From Oscillospiraceae bacterium (GTDB lineage: Bacteria > Bacillota > Clostridia > Saccharofermentanales > Fastidiosipilaceae): a stretch of DNA of 64,000 nt. The stretch's first letter is position 1. Each line of letters starts with the position of its first letter. Positions 1-8,734 of the stretch are shown piece after piece. The DNA lies in contig JASBZA010000007.1 of the NCBI GenBank assembly GCA_029983685.1, positions 1 to 64,000 on the forward strand, in the 5' to 3' direction. The position numbers and the translations under genes were made by a program. The notes beneath the pieces are model-generated. The model was not told where the DNA came from. It saw only the letters and a program-made list of their open reading frames with translations, and searched no databases.

Positions 1-52
1 TTTTCAAGGTTCTTTCTATGTAAAAAGTCTATTGACTATTTACCGCTGGACT

Positions 53-868
53 TTACTCATCGACCTTAGTATATTTTATTTGCATGTCTTGGAAAAGGAA
101 GGCCCAGAGCACGATGAAGATGACCAGGATAATCAGGCTTAACAAAAGAAACTGTCCCATTCCTTCGTTGATGAAATAGAAGAGTCGGATGAAGGGCTTG
201 CTTATTAAGTAAAGCGGGAGGCTTAAGTCTTCCAACAGTGCGCCTTCAATCATAACTTCCATGACACCTATAAAGGCATTTAAGCTGAAGAGGCCGAATA
301 AGGTCCAGAAGATGGCACGTCCCAGAGCCTTGAGACGGTAGTTGATGGTGGCCAAAAGTAGGCCGAAGAAATAAACTAGGTTAAAAGCGGGGAGCAGATA
401 TAAAAAGGTCTTGCCCAAATCTCTCATGAGAAGAGGAAAGCTACTACCCGGATGAATGGGCAAGTGACTTATGGAAGGCAGGCCCAGGCGTGCACCTAAT
501 AAGATGATGAGGAAGCAATAAAGTGCCATGGCTAGGGCAGAGATGAAGCAAAAGGCCAAACCTTCCAGAATGTACGCTTTACGCATGATAGTCTTGGGGA
601 CCTGATTCAAACTGAAAAAGTAGAAGCATTCTTTGACACTTATCAAACCGCCCACAAAACACATGGCGAGGTTAATGGATTCGATGCTCCCGACATTGAA
701 GAAATGGTCAAATGCCGGATTTAGTTTGGCCAGGGCTGAGAAGAGAAGCTGGATGAGGAACATAGCGGTAATCACGATAAAGGCCGCAAGAAAAAAGAAT
801 TTGCTGTCCTTTTGTAAGAATTTTATAGACTGTTTTAAAATGTATTTTTCCTGTGTGGATTCTTTCAT
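53..868 (-). CDS. ABC transporter permease, partner of GntR-linked ATPase
   Basis: This 271-residue protein is mostly membrane. About six hydrophobic segments can be seen (roughly residues 25-47, 64-79, 103-129, 150-177, 184-207 and 241-261), with no extracellular domain of note. It lies 10 bases downstream of the ATPase gene on the same strand, and that gene overlaps a YtrA-type GntR regulator. The set is the standard GntR-ATPase-permease arrangement of small exporters that respond to cell-envelope stress in Bacillota. The membrane protein is probably the transmembrane half of that exporter. The substrate is unknown and the sequence has no recognisable substrate signature. The family assignment rests mainly on context. 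Confidence 0.75.
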   Translation of the reverse strand: MKESTQEKYILKQSIKFLQKDSKFFFLAAFIVITAMFLIQLLFSALAKLNPAFDHFFNVGSIESINLAMCFVGGLISVKECFYFFSLNQVPKTIMRKAYILEGLAFCFISALAMALYCFLIILLGARLGLPSISHLPIHPGSSFPLLMRDLGKTFLYLLPAFNLVYFFGLLLATINYRLKALGRAIFWTLFGLFSLNAFIGVMEVMIEGALLEDLSLPLYLISKPFIRLFYFINEGMGQFLLLSLIILVIFIVLWAFLFQDMQIKYTKVDE

Positions 869-878
869 AGGGCACTCC

Positions 879-1730
879 TTACTTATTTTGATTAAGAGCG
901 ATGAAAAGGTCTTGTAGGCCTAAACTTTCGACTTCTACGTTGGCGGGAAGAGATGTCGATTGAGACTCTCTTTCGACTAAGAGGGATAAGAAACCTAACT
1001 GCTCTTTCTTCTGTAGGACTTTATATTGCTTTTCGATTGAGGCGAGGGTTTCCTTGGGGCCGGTCAGGTAGGCATAAGAATTTAGCAAGTGTTCAACCGA
1101 GTTATTCAGAAGAATATGGCCATCTCTTATGAAGATGACGTCCTCCAATAAGTGACTAACTTCGTCAATGAGGTGGGTCGATAGGAGGATGGTTGTTTTT
1201 TCTTCGTCATATACCCTTAAGACTTCGTCATAAAATAACTCGCGGTTAATGGCGTCGTGGCCCAGAGTGGGTTCATCTAAGAAGATAAATTTTGCTCCGG
1301 AGTGCAGGGCTACTATGGCTCTTAAGATAGAATAATTACCGGTAGATAAATTCTTGGCTTTTTCTTTGAGTCCAATGCGGAATTGGGCCAAAAGCTCCAG
1401 GGTTTCTTCTGTATTCATGCGTGGATAGAAGTATTGGGTGTATTTGCAGAAGTCTTTAACGTTCATGCTTTCAGGTAGTAAATTCTTAGGTTCTGAGAAA
1501 TAAAGATCTCCTGACATCAGTTTCTTCAGTTCTCCGTTAACTTCATATGAAATTTGCCCTGAATCCGCCGCCATACGATCTGAAATAATGCGGAGCAAGG
1601 TGGACTTGCCAGCTCCGTTACGTCCCAGAAGGCCATAAATCTTGCCCTCCTCAATTTCCAGGCTGACTTCTTTAAGTGCTTCTTTTGAGCCAAAGTTTTT
1701 GGAAACTTTGTCAACTCTAATTTTCTCCAT
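879..1730 (-). CDS. ABC transporter ATP-binding protein (YtrB-like)
   Basis: This is a 283-residue ABC ATPase. Walker A is GRNGAGKST at residues 36-44, Walker B is FIFLDEP at 148-154 with catalytic Glu153, and the switch histidine is His186 in STHLIDE. The signature motif is degenerate: LSTGN at 129-133 where LSGGQ is usual. This occurs in some GntR-linked exporters but may lower ATPase activity. The gene overlaps the end of the GntR gene by 14 bases, indicating translational coupling, and is followed by the permease gene. It most likely powers a small exporter with that permease. The C-terminal 60 residues past the ABC core have no assigned role. Confidence 0.88.
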   Translation of the reverse strand: MEKIRVDKVSKNFGSKEALKEVSLEIEEGKIYGLLGRNGAGKSTLLRIISDRMAADSGQISYEVNGELKKLMSGDLYFSEPKNLLPESMNVKDFCKYTQYFYPRMNTEETLELLAQFRIGLKEKAKNLSTGNYSILRAIVALHSGAKFIFLDEPTLGHDAINRELFYDEVLRVYDEEKTTILLSTHLIDEVSHLLEDVIFIRDGHILLNNSVEHLLNSYAYLTGPKETLASIEKQYKVLQKKEQLGFLSLLVERESQSTSLPANVEVESLGLQDLFIALNQNK

Positions 1731-2091
1731 GATGGACCTCCTTAATCCAGCTGATAAGTTCTTCCGGGGAGATATCTAAACGGTCTGCTTCCTTCAGTAA
1801 AGGCAGCAAGAAATCTCCTTTGAAAGCGGCCTGTCGTTTCTTCTTCAACATATTCACGGCTCCTTTTTTTACAAAAATTCCGATTCCGCGTTTCTTATAG
1901 CAAATACCGTCATCCACCAAGGCGTTGACGCCTTTACCGGCTGTGGCGGGATTAATCTGGAAGAGTCTGGACAGTTCTGTCGTGGAAGGAATCTGACTTT
2001 CTTCCGAATAATTACCGGCCAAAATAGCATCTTCCAAACCTTCTTGTATCTGTACGTAAATCGGTTTGGGGTTTTGCGTGTCGAGTTTCAT
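1717..2091 (-). CDS. GntR-family (YtrA subfamily) transcriptional regulator
   Basis: This is a 124-residue regulator with an N-terminal winged helix (about residues 10-75) typical of GntR proteins (PIYVQIQEGL, then IPSTTELSRLFQINPATAGK as the helix-turn-helix core). A short C-terminal helical region takes the place of a large ligand-binding domain. That size and the co-transcribed ABC exporter are the hallmarks of the YtrA subfamily, which normally represses its own operon. A TTGACA/TATATT promoter lies upstream, and an inverted TTAGTT/AACTAA repeat sits between promoter and start codon, where a repressor could block transcription. The inducer is unknown. Confidence 0.9.
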   Translation of the reverse strand: MKLDTQNPKPIYVQIQEGLEDAILAGNYSEESQIPSTTELSRLFQINPATAGKGVNALVDDGICYKKRGIGIFVKKGAVNMLKKKRQAAFKGDFLLPLLKEADRLDISPEELISWIKEVHHGEN

Positions 2092-2108
2092 GCTTTCTCC
2101 TTTCTTCT

Positions 2109-2136
2109 TTAGTTAAACGGTTAATTAGACAACTAA
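2109..2136. promoter_or_regulatory. Candidate operator (inverted repeat) of the GntR operon
   Basis: TTAGTT at 2109-2114 and AACTAA at 2131-2136 form an inverted repeat separated by 16 bases, with a further ACTAA copy adjoining. It lies just downstream of the predicted transcription start of the gntR-ATPase-permease operon. Autorepression by the GntR protein is an inference from position and family. Confidence 0.45.
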
Positions 2137-2151
2137 CTAACAGATGAGGAT

Positions 2152-2180
2152 AATATAAGCTTAATAGAAAATGATGTCAA
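2152..2180 (-). promoter_or_regulatory. Sigma-A promoter of the gntR-ABC operon
   Basis: Read on the minus strand, TTGACA (plus coordinates 2175-2180) is followed after exactly 17 bases by TATATT (2152-2157). It is a near-consensus housekeeping promoter pointing at the gntR gene. The -35 box falls inside the region that a longer reading of the divergent permease gene would cover, so the two units share control DNA. Confidence 0.8.
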
Positions 2181-2245
2181 GGGATTTAATTAAAATTATT
2201 CAAGTGATAGAATATTATGTATTAAGATGCAGGAGGCAAGACCTT

Positions 2246-3241
2246 GTGCACAAGAAAACACTGACTCATTTCATTGTACATATGGTACTCCTGATTGCTT
2301 TAGGCATATCTTTTACGTTTTTTAGCGCCTATATCATTCGCCCGCCCTATTCAAGTGTCATCGCTTTTAATAAAGAGCGCGACTTATCAGACAAAGAAGC
2401 AGAAAAAAAGCAGTATAAAAAATTTCTAAGCACCGTCAATAGCTACGCTAAAGCGCATGAGGCAAATCTCTTCGGCTTAAGCATAGAGAAAAATATCCTC
2501 TACTATGCCGGTGAACCGACGTATCTGGACGCTTATATTAGTAGGGAAGGTTTTTCTGATAAGACTGAGGGTATCTATGTAGGCCAAAATTCACCTTTAC
2601 ATACTTACTTTGTAGACCATGATCAGCTGAAATTACCTGCAAGTTCTATTAGTCTCTCCGGAGTCTTCAATGAAAATACCAATGATTTTTTGTTCGAAAT
2701 CATCGGAACAGGAGATTTGCTCATTCCGGTAGAATCAGAGTTAAAAGAAAGTGATGAAAAGATTATTCTTTGGTACGTTCCTAATACCCTTATCGTCGAT
2801 TTTTTAGATTTGCTGGAAAAAGATTTTCCAACCTATACACTTAACTGCAACGCTCCTTATGTAAGGGGATGGGCTGCTTATCTTAAGGATTCTTTTTCTG
2901 ATTCATACAGCATGAGTTTGTTGGCCCTCTCTATTGCTTTGGTTATAGCTGCTGTTTATTACACCCTGCGTTATTACCGGGATAGAGCATATTTCTTAAG
3001 CGTTCATTTAACCTTTGGTCGGAGTAAAAAACGAGAGTTCTTAAGTCAAATGATCTTACATGGCTTGAGCTTTATTTTAAGTTCTCTTGTTGTGGGCTTT
3101 TATAGTTATTATGTTCGCTTTGGAAGCATGGTTGTATGGCGAAGAACATGGCTAATTTTTATTTTATTTAATTTTCTTATCGCTTTACTTTTGCCGCTTA
3201 TTCTGGAGCTCAGTAAACTTCGTTCGGCCGGGAGGGCTTAA
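2246..3241 (+). CDS. FtsX-like ABC permease, first of a pair
   Basis: This is a 331-residue membrane protein with one N-terminal transmembrane segment, an outside domain of roughly 170 residues, and three C-terminal segments. The layout is that of FtsX/MacB-type permeases. An upstream in-frame ATG at 2171 has no ribosome binding site and overlaps the divergent promoter. I therefore chose the GTG at 2246, which has AGGAGG at 2231-2236 with 9 bases of spacing. Five bases separate it from a second permease of the same kind, and an ATPase follows. The three probably form one mechanotransmission-type exporter or peptide-resistance system. The substrate cannot be told from sequence. Confidence 0.72.
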   Translation: MHKKTLTHFIVHMVLLIALGISFTFFSAYIIRPPYSSVIAFNKERDLSDKEAEKKQYKKFLSTVNSYAKAHEANLFGLSIEKNILYYAGEPTYLDAYISREGFSDKTEGIYVGQNSPLHTYFVDHDQLKLPASSISLSGVFNENTNDFLFEIIGTGDLLIPVESELKESDEKIILWYVPNTLIVDFLDLLEKDFPTYTLNCNAPYVRGWAAYLKDSFSDSYSMSLLALSIALVIAAVYYTLRYYRDRAYFLSVHLTFGRSKKREFLSQMILHGLSFILSSLVVGFYSYYVRFGSMVVWRRTWLIFILFNFLIALLLPLILELSKLRSAGRA

Positions 3242-3246
3242 ATGCT

Positions 3247-4419
3247 ATGGATACCGTGAAGAACAGTTTTAACTTGGCCCGGAAGAAGCTTATCTGGATA
3301 CTCTTTTTTAGCGGTATTTTCGCTATGTCGGCCTTCTTGGTTTTTAGTCTCATGAAGCGTGATCAAGATAGGGAGTGCTATGCGGAATCCATCGTCTTTT
3401 TAGACCAAGTCAAAGCCAACTTGATGAGCATTTATCGTTTGCCTGACTTAGCGACTGAGACGGATACAGGATCTGAAGCAGATGGAGACATCCCGAATTT
3501 TGACACCTTGATAGGTTCCGATGCTATGCCTGAGGAAGTATCTTCTTTTTTGGATAAGGGCCTTCAAGCAGGTACTATAGGCGGTATTTATTATCTGGAA
3601 GACATGATTCGTCCGCCTTTTAAGCATATTATTATTTTGGCTGGACGTTTTACCGAATTTGGCCAAATAAATCAAGAGGCGACAGTGGAAGGAAATTATG
3701 CCGCTTACGTTAGTCCGGACATTTTAGAACAGATAGGGAAGAGTGTGTCCGTGAACTACATTAATTTTCCCATTAAGGGTACTATGCTTTATAAGAAACC
3801 TATTAGCTTAAAGATATCGGGACAGCTTAATCCGGAAGATAGGCTAACGGAAAAGACTTTATTCTTATGTGTGAAGTCTTATAAAGAACTGAATATGCTT
3901 TTGTCGGAAAGCTATTGGCTTTGGACGGATTTTGTAAAAAGCCTTTATTATTTCGGAGATACGAGCTCTTCCATAAAGGAGTTGAATACGTATTTTGCAT
4001 CGTTAGACCATCCCCAGTATTATGCTGATATGGAGTCTATGACCTCTTATCAGATGCGATATGAATTGACCAATCCTATAAGAAAACATGCCGAGTATGG
4101 GGTCTCCATTCTGGGGGCAATTGCTCTTTTGCTTATGCTGTTGGAGAGTATTCAGGCTGCGGTTCGAGATGCCTTTCCTCTATACCGCATCCATCGGGAA
4201 TTTGGTGCCACAAGAGAAAGAATTTTCAAATCCATTTTCTTCCTTATCTTTTTCTATACGCTTTTACCTGTGATTTTCTTACTCCTGATGGTAAAGCTTC
4301 ATCTAGCTAGTCTAAGCTATCTTCCTTGGATTTTGCTCTTGATTTATGTTCTATTTCTATGTTCTTACAGCGTCTTTTTATATCAGAGTTATTTATTATG
4401 GGAGAGAAAGAAAAATTAA
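3247..4419 (+). CDS. FtsX-like ABC permease, second of a pair
   Basis: This 390-residue protein has an N-terminal membrane anchor (about residues 14-35), a large outside domain to about residue 275, and three C-terminal membrane segments. Between the first and second of these is a charged cytoplasmic stretch (YRIHREFGATRERIFKS), typical of the coupling region of FtsX-like permeases. GGGAGGG precedes the ATG. It is placed between a related permease and a MacB-type ATPase, so a heterodimeric permease is likely. The two permeases share architecture but little obvious sequence, so they are probably not a recent duplication. Confidence 0.75.
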   Translation: MDTVKNSFNLARKKLIWILFFSGIFAMSAFLVFSLMKRDQDRECYAESIVFLDQVKANLMSIYRLPDLATETDTGSEADGDIPNFDTLIGSDAMPEEVSSFLDKGLQAGTIGGIYYLEDMIRPPFKHIIILAGRFTEFGQINQEATVEGNYAAYVSPDILEQIGKSVSVNYINFPIKGTMLYKKPISLKISGQLNPEDRLTEKTLFLCVKSYKELNMLLSESYWLWTDFVKSLYYFGDTSSSIKELNTYFASLDHPQYYADMESMTSYQMRYELTNPIRKHAEYGVSILGAIALLLMLLESIQAAVRDAFPLYRIHREFGATRERIFKSIFFLIFFYTLLPVIFLLLMVKLHLASLSYLPWILLLIYVLFLCSYSVFLYQSYLLWERKKN

Positions 4420-4440
4420 ATACCGAAGGAGCTTTAAACA

Positions 4441-5190
4441 ATGAGCCTAATTGAACTTGCTAACATTTCCAAAAGCTACAAAAGTGGTACCAGTAAAGTC
4501 GAGGCCTTGAAAGAGGTCAGCTTTACGGTAGACCGAGGTGAGATGTTGGCTATTGTGGGTCCGTCGGGTTCGGGAAAAACGACCTTGGTTAACATCATTG
4601 CAGGCTTTCTTACTCCTGACAGTGGTAAGGTCTACCTGAAAGACGTTGATATATCCACTTATAGCGATGGACAAAGAGCTAAGCTCAGAAGTGATTTCTG
4701 GGGTTATATCGCTCAGGATTATTTGCTGATTCCGTCCGACACCGCCTACCAAAACATCGAGATTCCTTTGCAATATACCGATAAGGTCAAGCGAAGCGAT
4801 CGTAAAAAGAAAGTTTATGAGGTAGCTAAAAAGCTGGGTATTGAGGCTTTACTGTATAAGAAGATTTCTAGCTTGTCGGGCGGAGAGAAGCAAAGAGTTG
4901 CCATTGCCAGAGCCATTGTAAATGATCAGGAAGTTATCCTGGCTGATGAGCCGACGGGTGCTTTGGATATAGAAAATCGTGACCATGTCGTAGAGGCTTT
5001 GCGTGAACTCCAATCTGTGCACGATAAGACTGTTATCTTGATTACCCATGACTTGGAAGTGGCTTATAACTGCGACCGAATTATTCGTCTGCATGGCGGC
5101 TATTTGGTGGAAGATAGGGTTCTAAATTCAGGTGACAAAGAGGATGATTATGATCTGGCAGTAGCGGAAGATGCGTACAGAGATTCGTAA
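4441..5190 (+). CDS. MacB/LolD-type ABC transporter ATPase
   Basis: This is a 249-residue ABC ATPase with all motifs intact: Walker A GPSGSGKTT (residues 40-48), signature LSGGEKQRVAIARA (from residue 145), Walker B VILADEPTGALD and the switch histidine in LITHDLE. The DEPTGALD form is characteristic of the MacB/LolD/FtsE branch that pairs with FtsX-like permeases, which is what lies immediately upstream. The ATPase therefore completes a three-gene transporter unit. The acidic C-terminal tail past residue 225 is not part of the usual fold. No terminator is visible in the 22 bases before the convergent Nudix gene. Confidence 0.9.
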   Translation: MSLIELANISKSYKSGTSKVEALKEVSFTVDRGEMLAIVGPSGSGKTTLVNIIAGFLTPDSGKVYLKDVDISTYSDGQRAKLRSDFWGYIAQDYLLIPSDTAYQNIEIPLQYTDKVKRSDRKKKVYEVAKKLGIEALLYKKISSLSGGEKQRVAIARAIVNDQEVILADEPTGALDIENRDHVVEALRELQSVHDKTVILITHDLEVAYNCDRIIRLHGGYLVEDRVLNSGDKEDDYDLAVAEDAYRDS

Positions 5191-5212
5191 GCCTATTTAC
5201 ATCAATTGGCTA

Positions 5213-5728
5213 TTACAGCAGTCCCTCGTCAATCAGCAATTCTATAACTCGAGCTTCACGCTCAAACATCATAGGGTTATGGGGGCAGTTCAACACATTA
5301 CGGTTCTTTTGAATTGCAATGTGTGGTTCAACAAATTTTAATGTGTAACTTTCCGTTGCTTCGTAATGGTCTAAGCACTGTGCAACAACTTCGTTTTCAG
5401 CATCGCAGAGGTAGTAATAGTTATCTTGGATAAAGCATTCCGTTGGATCATTATCACTTCTTTGAATACGATGCACATAGCCGTATTCTTTTACTGTATC
5501 AGCTTTGACCACTAAGCCTGCTTCTTCACGAGTTTCACGTATCATCGCATTAATAGGGGATTCCTCCCCTTCAATTCCGCCGCCCGGAAACTTGTAATAG
5601 TCGAATTTTAAGCTATGAATCATAGCAATCTTTTTCCCGCGGATTATGATACTTCTTGCCGAATTCCGCACAAAACGATGCGTGCAATGCTCATAATCAC
5701 GTTTATCCATTTCAAACAGTAATCTCAT
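5213..5728 (-). CDS. Nudix hydrolase
   Basis: This is a 171-residue protein with a clear Nudix box (residues 50-72) reading GGIEGEE, a spacer, then RETREEAGL. It fits the GX5EX7REUXEEXGU pattern whose glutamates bind the metal that cleaves the diphosphate. An AGAGG ribosome binding site precedes the ATG. The protein resembles general NTP or ADP-ribose type pyrophosphohydrolases of Bacillota, but the substrate cannot be assigned. It is convergent with the transporter ATPase and separated by a terminator from the amino-acid transport operon on the same strand, so it is probably a single-gene unit. Confidence 0.88.
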   Translation of the reverse strand: MRLLFEMDKRDYEHCTHRFVRNSARSIIIRGKKIAMIHSLKFDYYKFPGGGIEGEESPINAMIRETREEAGLVVKADTVKEYGYVHRIQRSDNDPTECFIQDNYYYLCDAENEVVAQCLDHYEATESYTLKFVEPHIAIQKNRNVLNCPHNPMMFEREARVIELLIDEGLL

Positions 5729-5806
5729 ATAACCTCTAACACAATGCGTTTCGATTTAATTCACTTCTGTAATAAAAGCAAAACGGATGGCCGCCGTCAA
5801 TGGTCA

Positions 5807-5845
5807 CAATAAAAGGCAGCGCCCAACCGAAGCTGAGTGCTGCCT
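5807..5845 (-). terminator. Rho-independent terminator of the amino-acid transport/M20 operon
   Basis: On the minus strand AGGCAGC pairs with GCTGCCT, with a further six-pair inner stem capped by a TTCG loop, followed by a short T-rich run (TTTTATT). It lies 30 bases after the M20 gene stop. Confidence 0.8.
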
Positions 5846-5874
5846 GATTGGCTTAATAAATGATGATGAGCTTT

Positions 5875-7071
5875 TTAACGATTCGCTTTTTCTAACCGTT
5901 CTTCCTGCTCAGACCGGCAAGTTTCCAAAGCCTCCGGATCAGTCAAAAGTCTGTAGCTTAATTTGGCCAAGGCCCTGGCTCCGTCTAAGAGTGCTTTTTT
6001 ACCTACATCCGAGACGGTAGCCTGAGCCATCTCGACACTGTGGCCTAAGACGTCCGGTTCGGCAATTTTCAGATTAGCCTGGAGGGTCGGGCACTTATAA
6101 GAAACAGCACCAACATCAGTAGATCCTCCGACAGTCCAGTCAAAGTCTTCAATGTCTTCGATGCCCTCGGCTGTCATGGCTTCGTGCATCAATTCGGCCA
6201 GACTGATACTGGGAAGTGTATCGCCGTAAGGGCACTCGTAGACAGAGGACTCCATCTTACAACCTGTGGCATCGGCCATGGCCTGAGCCCTTTTCGTAGC
6301 ATTTTGAGCCATCTTTTTGGCTTCTTTCATAGTGGGTGCCCTGAAATAGTATTCCAAAGAGGCATAGCCGGGGATGACATTGGCCGCTTCACCACCATTT
6401 TTTATAATGCCGTGGATGAAACAATCTTTCCCCATGAATTGGCGCTGGAACTGGATAGCGGTGTAGGTCATGACGGCAGCATCCAGAGCCGAAGCGCCTT
6501 CTTGCGGTTTGCAGCCATGGGCTGTTTTACCAAAAAACTCAAACTTCAGAGGGTAGAGCGCAGAACTTAAGGCTCCCAGGCCGTTCTTGGTTGAGGGGTG
6601 GATCATAAGAGCAGCGTCCACCGAATCGAATAGGCCCGCCTCGGCCATGTGGACTTTGCCGCCGAAGTTCTCTTCGGCCGGTGTGCCCAAAACCTGTAAT
6701 GTGCCGCCGGTTTCATCTATCCAATCTTTAAGAGCCGTGGCGGCCAATAGACTAAAGCCCTGGATAAGATTGTGACCGCAACCGTGGCCTATGCCGGGCA
6801 GCGCATCGTACTCAGCCATGAGCGCGATGGTGGGGCCGGGCTTAGAGACAGAGCTCTGATAGACGGCTCGAAAGGCCGTATCCATAACGAGCTTTCGTTC
6901 TATACTAAATCCTAAATTCTCTAAATAGTCTGTAAGTATTTGATGGGCGTGGAACTCTTGCCCGCCCACTTCGGGGTGATTATAAAGGTCTTGAACCAGT
7001 GAGAAGACCTGGTTTAAATGCTCTTCAGTCGTTTTATTAATGCGATTATAGGCTTTGTCTAAATCTTTCAT
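5875..7071 (-). CDS. M20D-family amidohydrolase (p-aminobenzoyl-glutamate hydrolase-like)
   Basis: This is a 398-residue zinc or manganese amidohydrolase of the M20D family. Visible metal-site features are the HGCGH motif (His96, Cys98, His100), the PAEEN glutamates at 133-134 and a histidine near 158 in MIHPS. The central lid or dimerisation domain runs about 175-290. Members cleave N-acyl amino acids, small peptides or p-aminobenzoyl-glutamate. Its overall look is closest to the AbgB type. It is the last gene of a minus-strand operon with a polar amino acid ABC importer and follows the binding protein by 3 bases, so it probably releases an amino acid from the imported compound. Confidence 0.88.
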   Translation of the reverse strand: MKDLDKAYNRINKTTEEHLNQVFSLVQDLYNHPEVGGQEFHAHQILTDYLENLGFSIERKLVMDTAFRAVYQSSVSKPGPTIALMAEYDALPGIGHGCGHNLIQGFSLLAATALKDWIDETGGTLQVLGTPAEENFGGKVHMAEAGLFDSVDAALMIHPSTKNGLGALSSALYPLKFEFFGKTAHGCKPQEGASALDAAVMTYTAIQFQRQFMGKDCFIHGIIKNGGEAANVIPGYASLEYYFRAPTMKEAKKMAQNATKRAQAMADATGCKMESSVYECPYGDTLPSISLAELMHEAMTAEGIEDIEDFDWTVGGSTDVGAVSYKCPTLQANLKIAEPDVLGHSVEMAQATVSDVGKKALLDGARALAKLSYRLLTDPEALETCRSEQEERLEKANR

Positions 7072-7074
7072 ACC

Positions 7075-7956
7075 TTACTCCACAGCCTGGCCTATGAGGG
7101 CTTTGGCCTCGTTATTCCACTTCTCCAAATCGCCGCTTTCTCGGGCTTCTTTGATCACTTCATTTGCCAGGTCAATAAGAGGCTGATATTCCTCACCTAA
7201 GGGGAATCCGATGACATTAGTGGAATACATGCCTTCCGGATCCAGGTCGAAATTATTTTGGGGTAAGATGACGAAGTTAGGAAAAGTCTCTAACATGGGT
7301 TCAGCTGAGTCGGTAGAGACGACCACGGCATCCAAGTCTCCGGCGTTTAGAGCCAGGGCCAAAGCTTCCATGGTGCCCAATTGTTTGATTTTAGCCTGAT
7401 CGGTCAATTTTCCGGCCATTTCATGCTGGATTGAGGCGGCTTGGGCACCGATATTGAGCTTGGCTTCTTTAATGGAATCCAAATCTTTAAAAGCGTCCGT
7501 TGCAGCCTTTTCTTTGGTTGTCAGAATGCCCTGGAAGCCGTTAGTGGAAGACCTTTGGTAGCCTTCAGAAAATTGCATGGCCTGCATTCTTTCTTCTGTT
7601 TTGGCAAAACCGGAAATAGCGATGTCGGCCTGGCCGCCTTGGACATTGGCTAAAACACCTTTGAAGTCCGAGACTTTGATATCCAGTTCAACGCCGATCT
7701 TATCGGCAATGGCCTGTCCTAAGGCGATATCGGACCCTACAATTTGCTTCTTGCCGTCCTTATCTAAGACATAAAACTCAAAAGGCGGGAAGTCCGGAGA
7801 GGTGGCCATGGTAAGCGAACCCTTTTTCTTTATTTCTTCCAAGACGTCTTCTTTCTGATTACAACCGGCCAAAAGTCCGGTCCCCAGAGTAAGGACGGCG
7901 GCTAAGGCCAGGGCGGATACTTTCTTTAGTGCGTTAAACATAGAACCTTTTTTCAT
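7075..7956 (-). CDS. Amino acid ABC transporter substrate-binding lipoprotein
   Basis: This is a family-3 solute-binding protein. The N-terminus is a lipoprotein signal with lipobox LLAGC, and the mature protein would start at that cysteine with the sequence NQKE following. Domain motifs such as GSLTMATSPDFPPFEF and ISGFAKTEERMQAM are typical of GlnH/ArtP-like proteins. The longest frame begins with a GTG at 7968. I prefer the ATG at 7956, four codons in, while an ATG at 7941 preceded by AAAGG is a third option. The protein is followed by the M20 amidohydrolase and preceded by ATPase and permease genes. Ligand: a polar amino acid or small acylated amino acid, unresolved. Confidence 0.88.
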   Translation of the reverse strand: MKKGSMFNALKKVSALALAAVLTLGTGLLAGCNQKEDVLEEIKKKGSLTMATSPDFPPFEFYVLDKDGKKQIVGSDIALGQAIADKIGVELDIKVSDFKGVLANVQGGQADIAISGFAKTEERMQAMQFSEGYQRSSTNGFQGILTTKEKAATDAFKDLDSIKEAKLNIGAQAASIQHEMAGKLTDQAKIKQLGTMEALALALNAGDLDAVVVSTDSAEPMLETFPNFVILPQNNFDLDPEGMYSTNVIGFPLGEEYQPLIDLANEVIKEARESGDLEKWNNEAKALIGQAVE

Positions 7957-7996
7957 AACTTTTCTCACTTTCTTTTGTTTTACGGCTTCTTAAGAA

Positions 7997-8734
7997 CTAG
8001 AAGACCAGAGATAAAAATTCTTTGGCCCGGGGGCTGGCGGGATGGGTGAAGAAGTCTTGAGGCGGCTGGTCGGCCAAAATGTCACCGCCGTCCAGGAATA
8101 AGATTCTGGAAGAAATCTCTTTGGCAAAGGCCAACTCGTGGGTAACAATGAGGCAGGTCATACCGGATTCGGCCAGTTCGCGAATAACTTCCAAAACTTC
8201 CTTTACCATCTCAGGGTCCAGGGCGGACGTGGGCTCGTCGAAAAGCATGACTTCGGGCTGCATAGCCAGAGCACGCGCGATGGCCACACGCTGGCTTTGG
8301 CCGCCGGATAATTTGGCCGGATAGGAATCCTTCTTATCGCTTAGGCCTACACGATCCAAGAGACTATGGGCACGTTCGGTTGCTTCTTCCTTGCTAAGGC
8401 CCAAGGTCAACATGGGCGATAGGGTGATATTCTCGGTTACGGACAGGTGGGGGAAGAGGTTAAACTGCTGGAAAACCATGCCGATTTTCTGCCGGTAGAG
8501 GTTGAGATCCTCTTCCTTATATTTAGGGTGGGTGATTTCCTCGTCACGGTAGTAAATATGGCCGGAAGTGGGAATCTCCAGAAGGTTGATGCAGCGAAGG
8601 AGGGTGGATTTACCGGAGCCAGAGGGACCGACGAGGGAGATAACCTCGCCGGTCTCGACGTCCAAATTGATGTCTCTTAGGACCTCCAGATCTCCGAAAT
8701 TCTTATGCAAGTTCTGTATATTTATTAACGACAT
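7997..8734 (-). CDS. Polar amino acid ABC transporter ATPase (GlnQ/ArtM family)
   Basis: This is a 245-residue ABC ATPase. It has Walker A GPSGSGKST (36-44), a Q-loop in GMVFQQFNLFPHL, signature LSGGQSQRVAIARA, Walker B VMLFDEPTSALDPE and a switch histidine in IVTHELAFA. The FNLFPHLSVTENI stretch is diagnostic of the GlnQ/HisP group. Its start lies inside the end of the permease gene (32-base overlap) behind AGGAAA, so translation is coupled. With the permease and binding protein it forms a complete polar amino acid importer. It energises uptake at the cytoplasmic side of the membrane. Confidence 0.93.
   Translation of the reverse strand: MSLINIQNLHKNFGDLEVLRDINLDVETGEVISLVGPSGSGKSTLLRCINLLEIPTSGHIYYRDEEITHPKYKEEDLNLYRQKIGMVFQQFNLFPHLSVTENITLSPMLTLGLSKEEATERAHSLLDRVGLSDKKDSYPAKLSGGQSQRVAIARALAMQPEVMLFDEPTSALDPEMVKEVLEVIRELAESGMTCLIVTHELAFAKEISSRILFLDGGDILADQPPQDFFTHPASPRAKEFLSLVF

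Noticed and set aside
633..917. Plus-strand ORF over the permease and ATPase genes
   Set aside because: It overlaps two well-supported minus-strand genes and has no recognisable content.
2171..2245. Earlier ATG starts for the first FtsX-like permease
   Set aside because: No ribosome binding site, and the region overlaps the -35 box of the divergent promoter. The GTG at 2246 has AGGAGG at a good distance.
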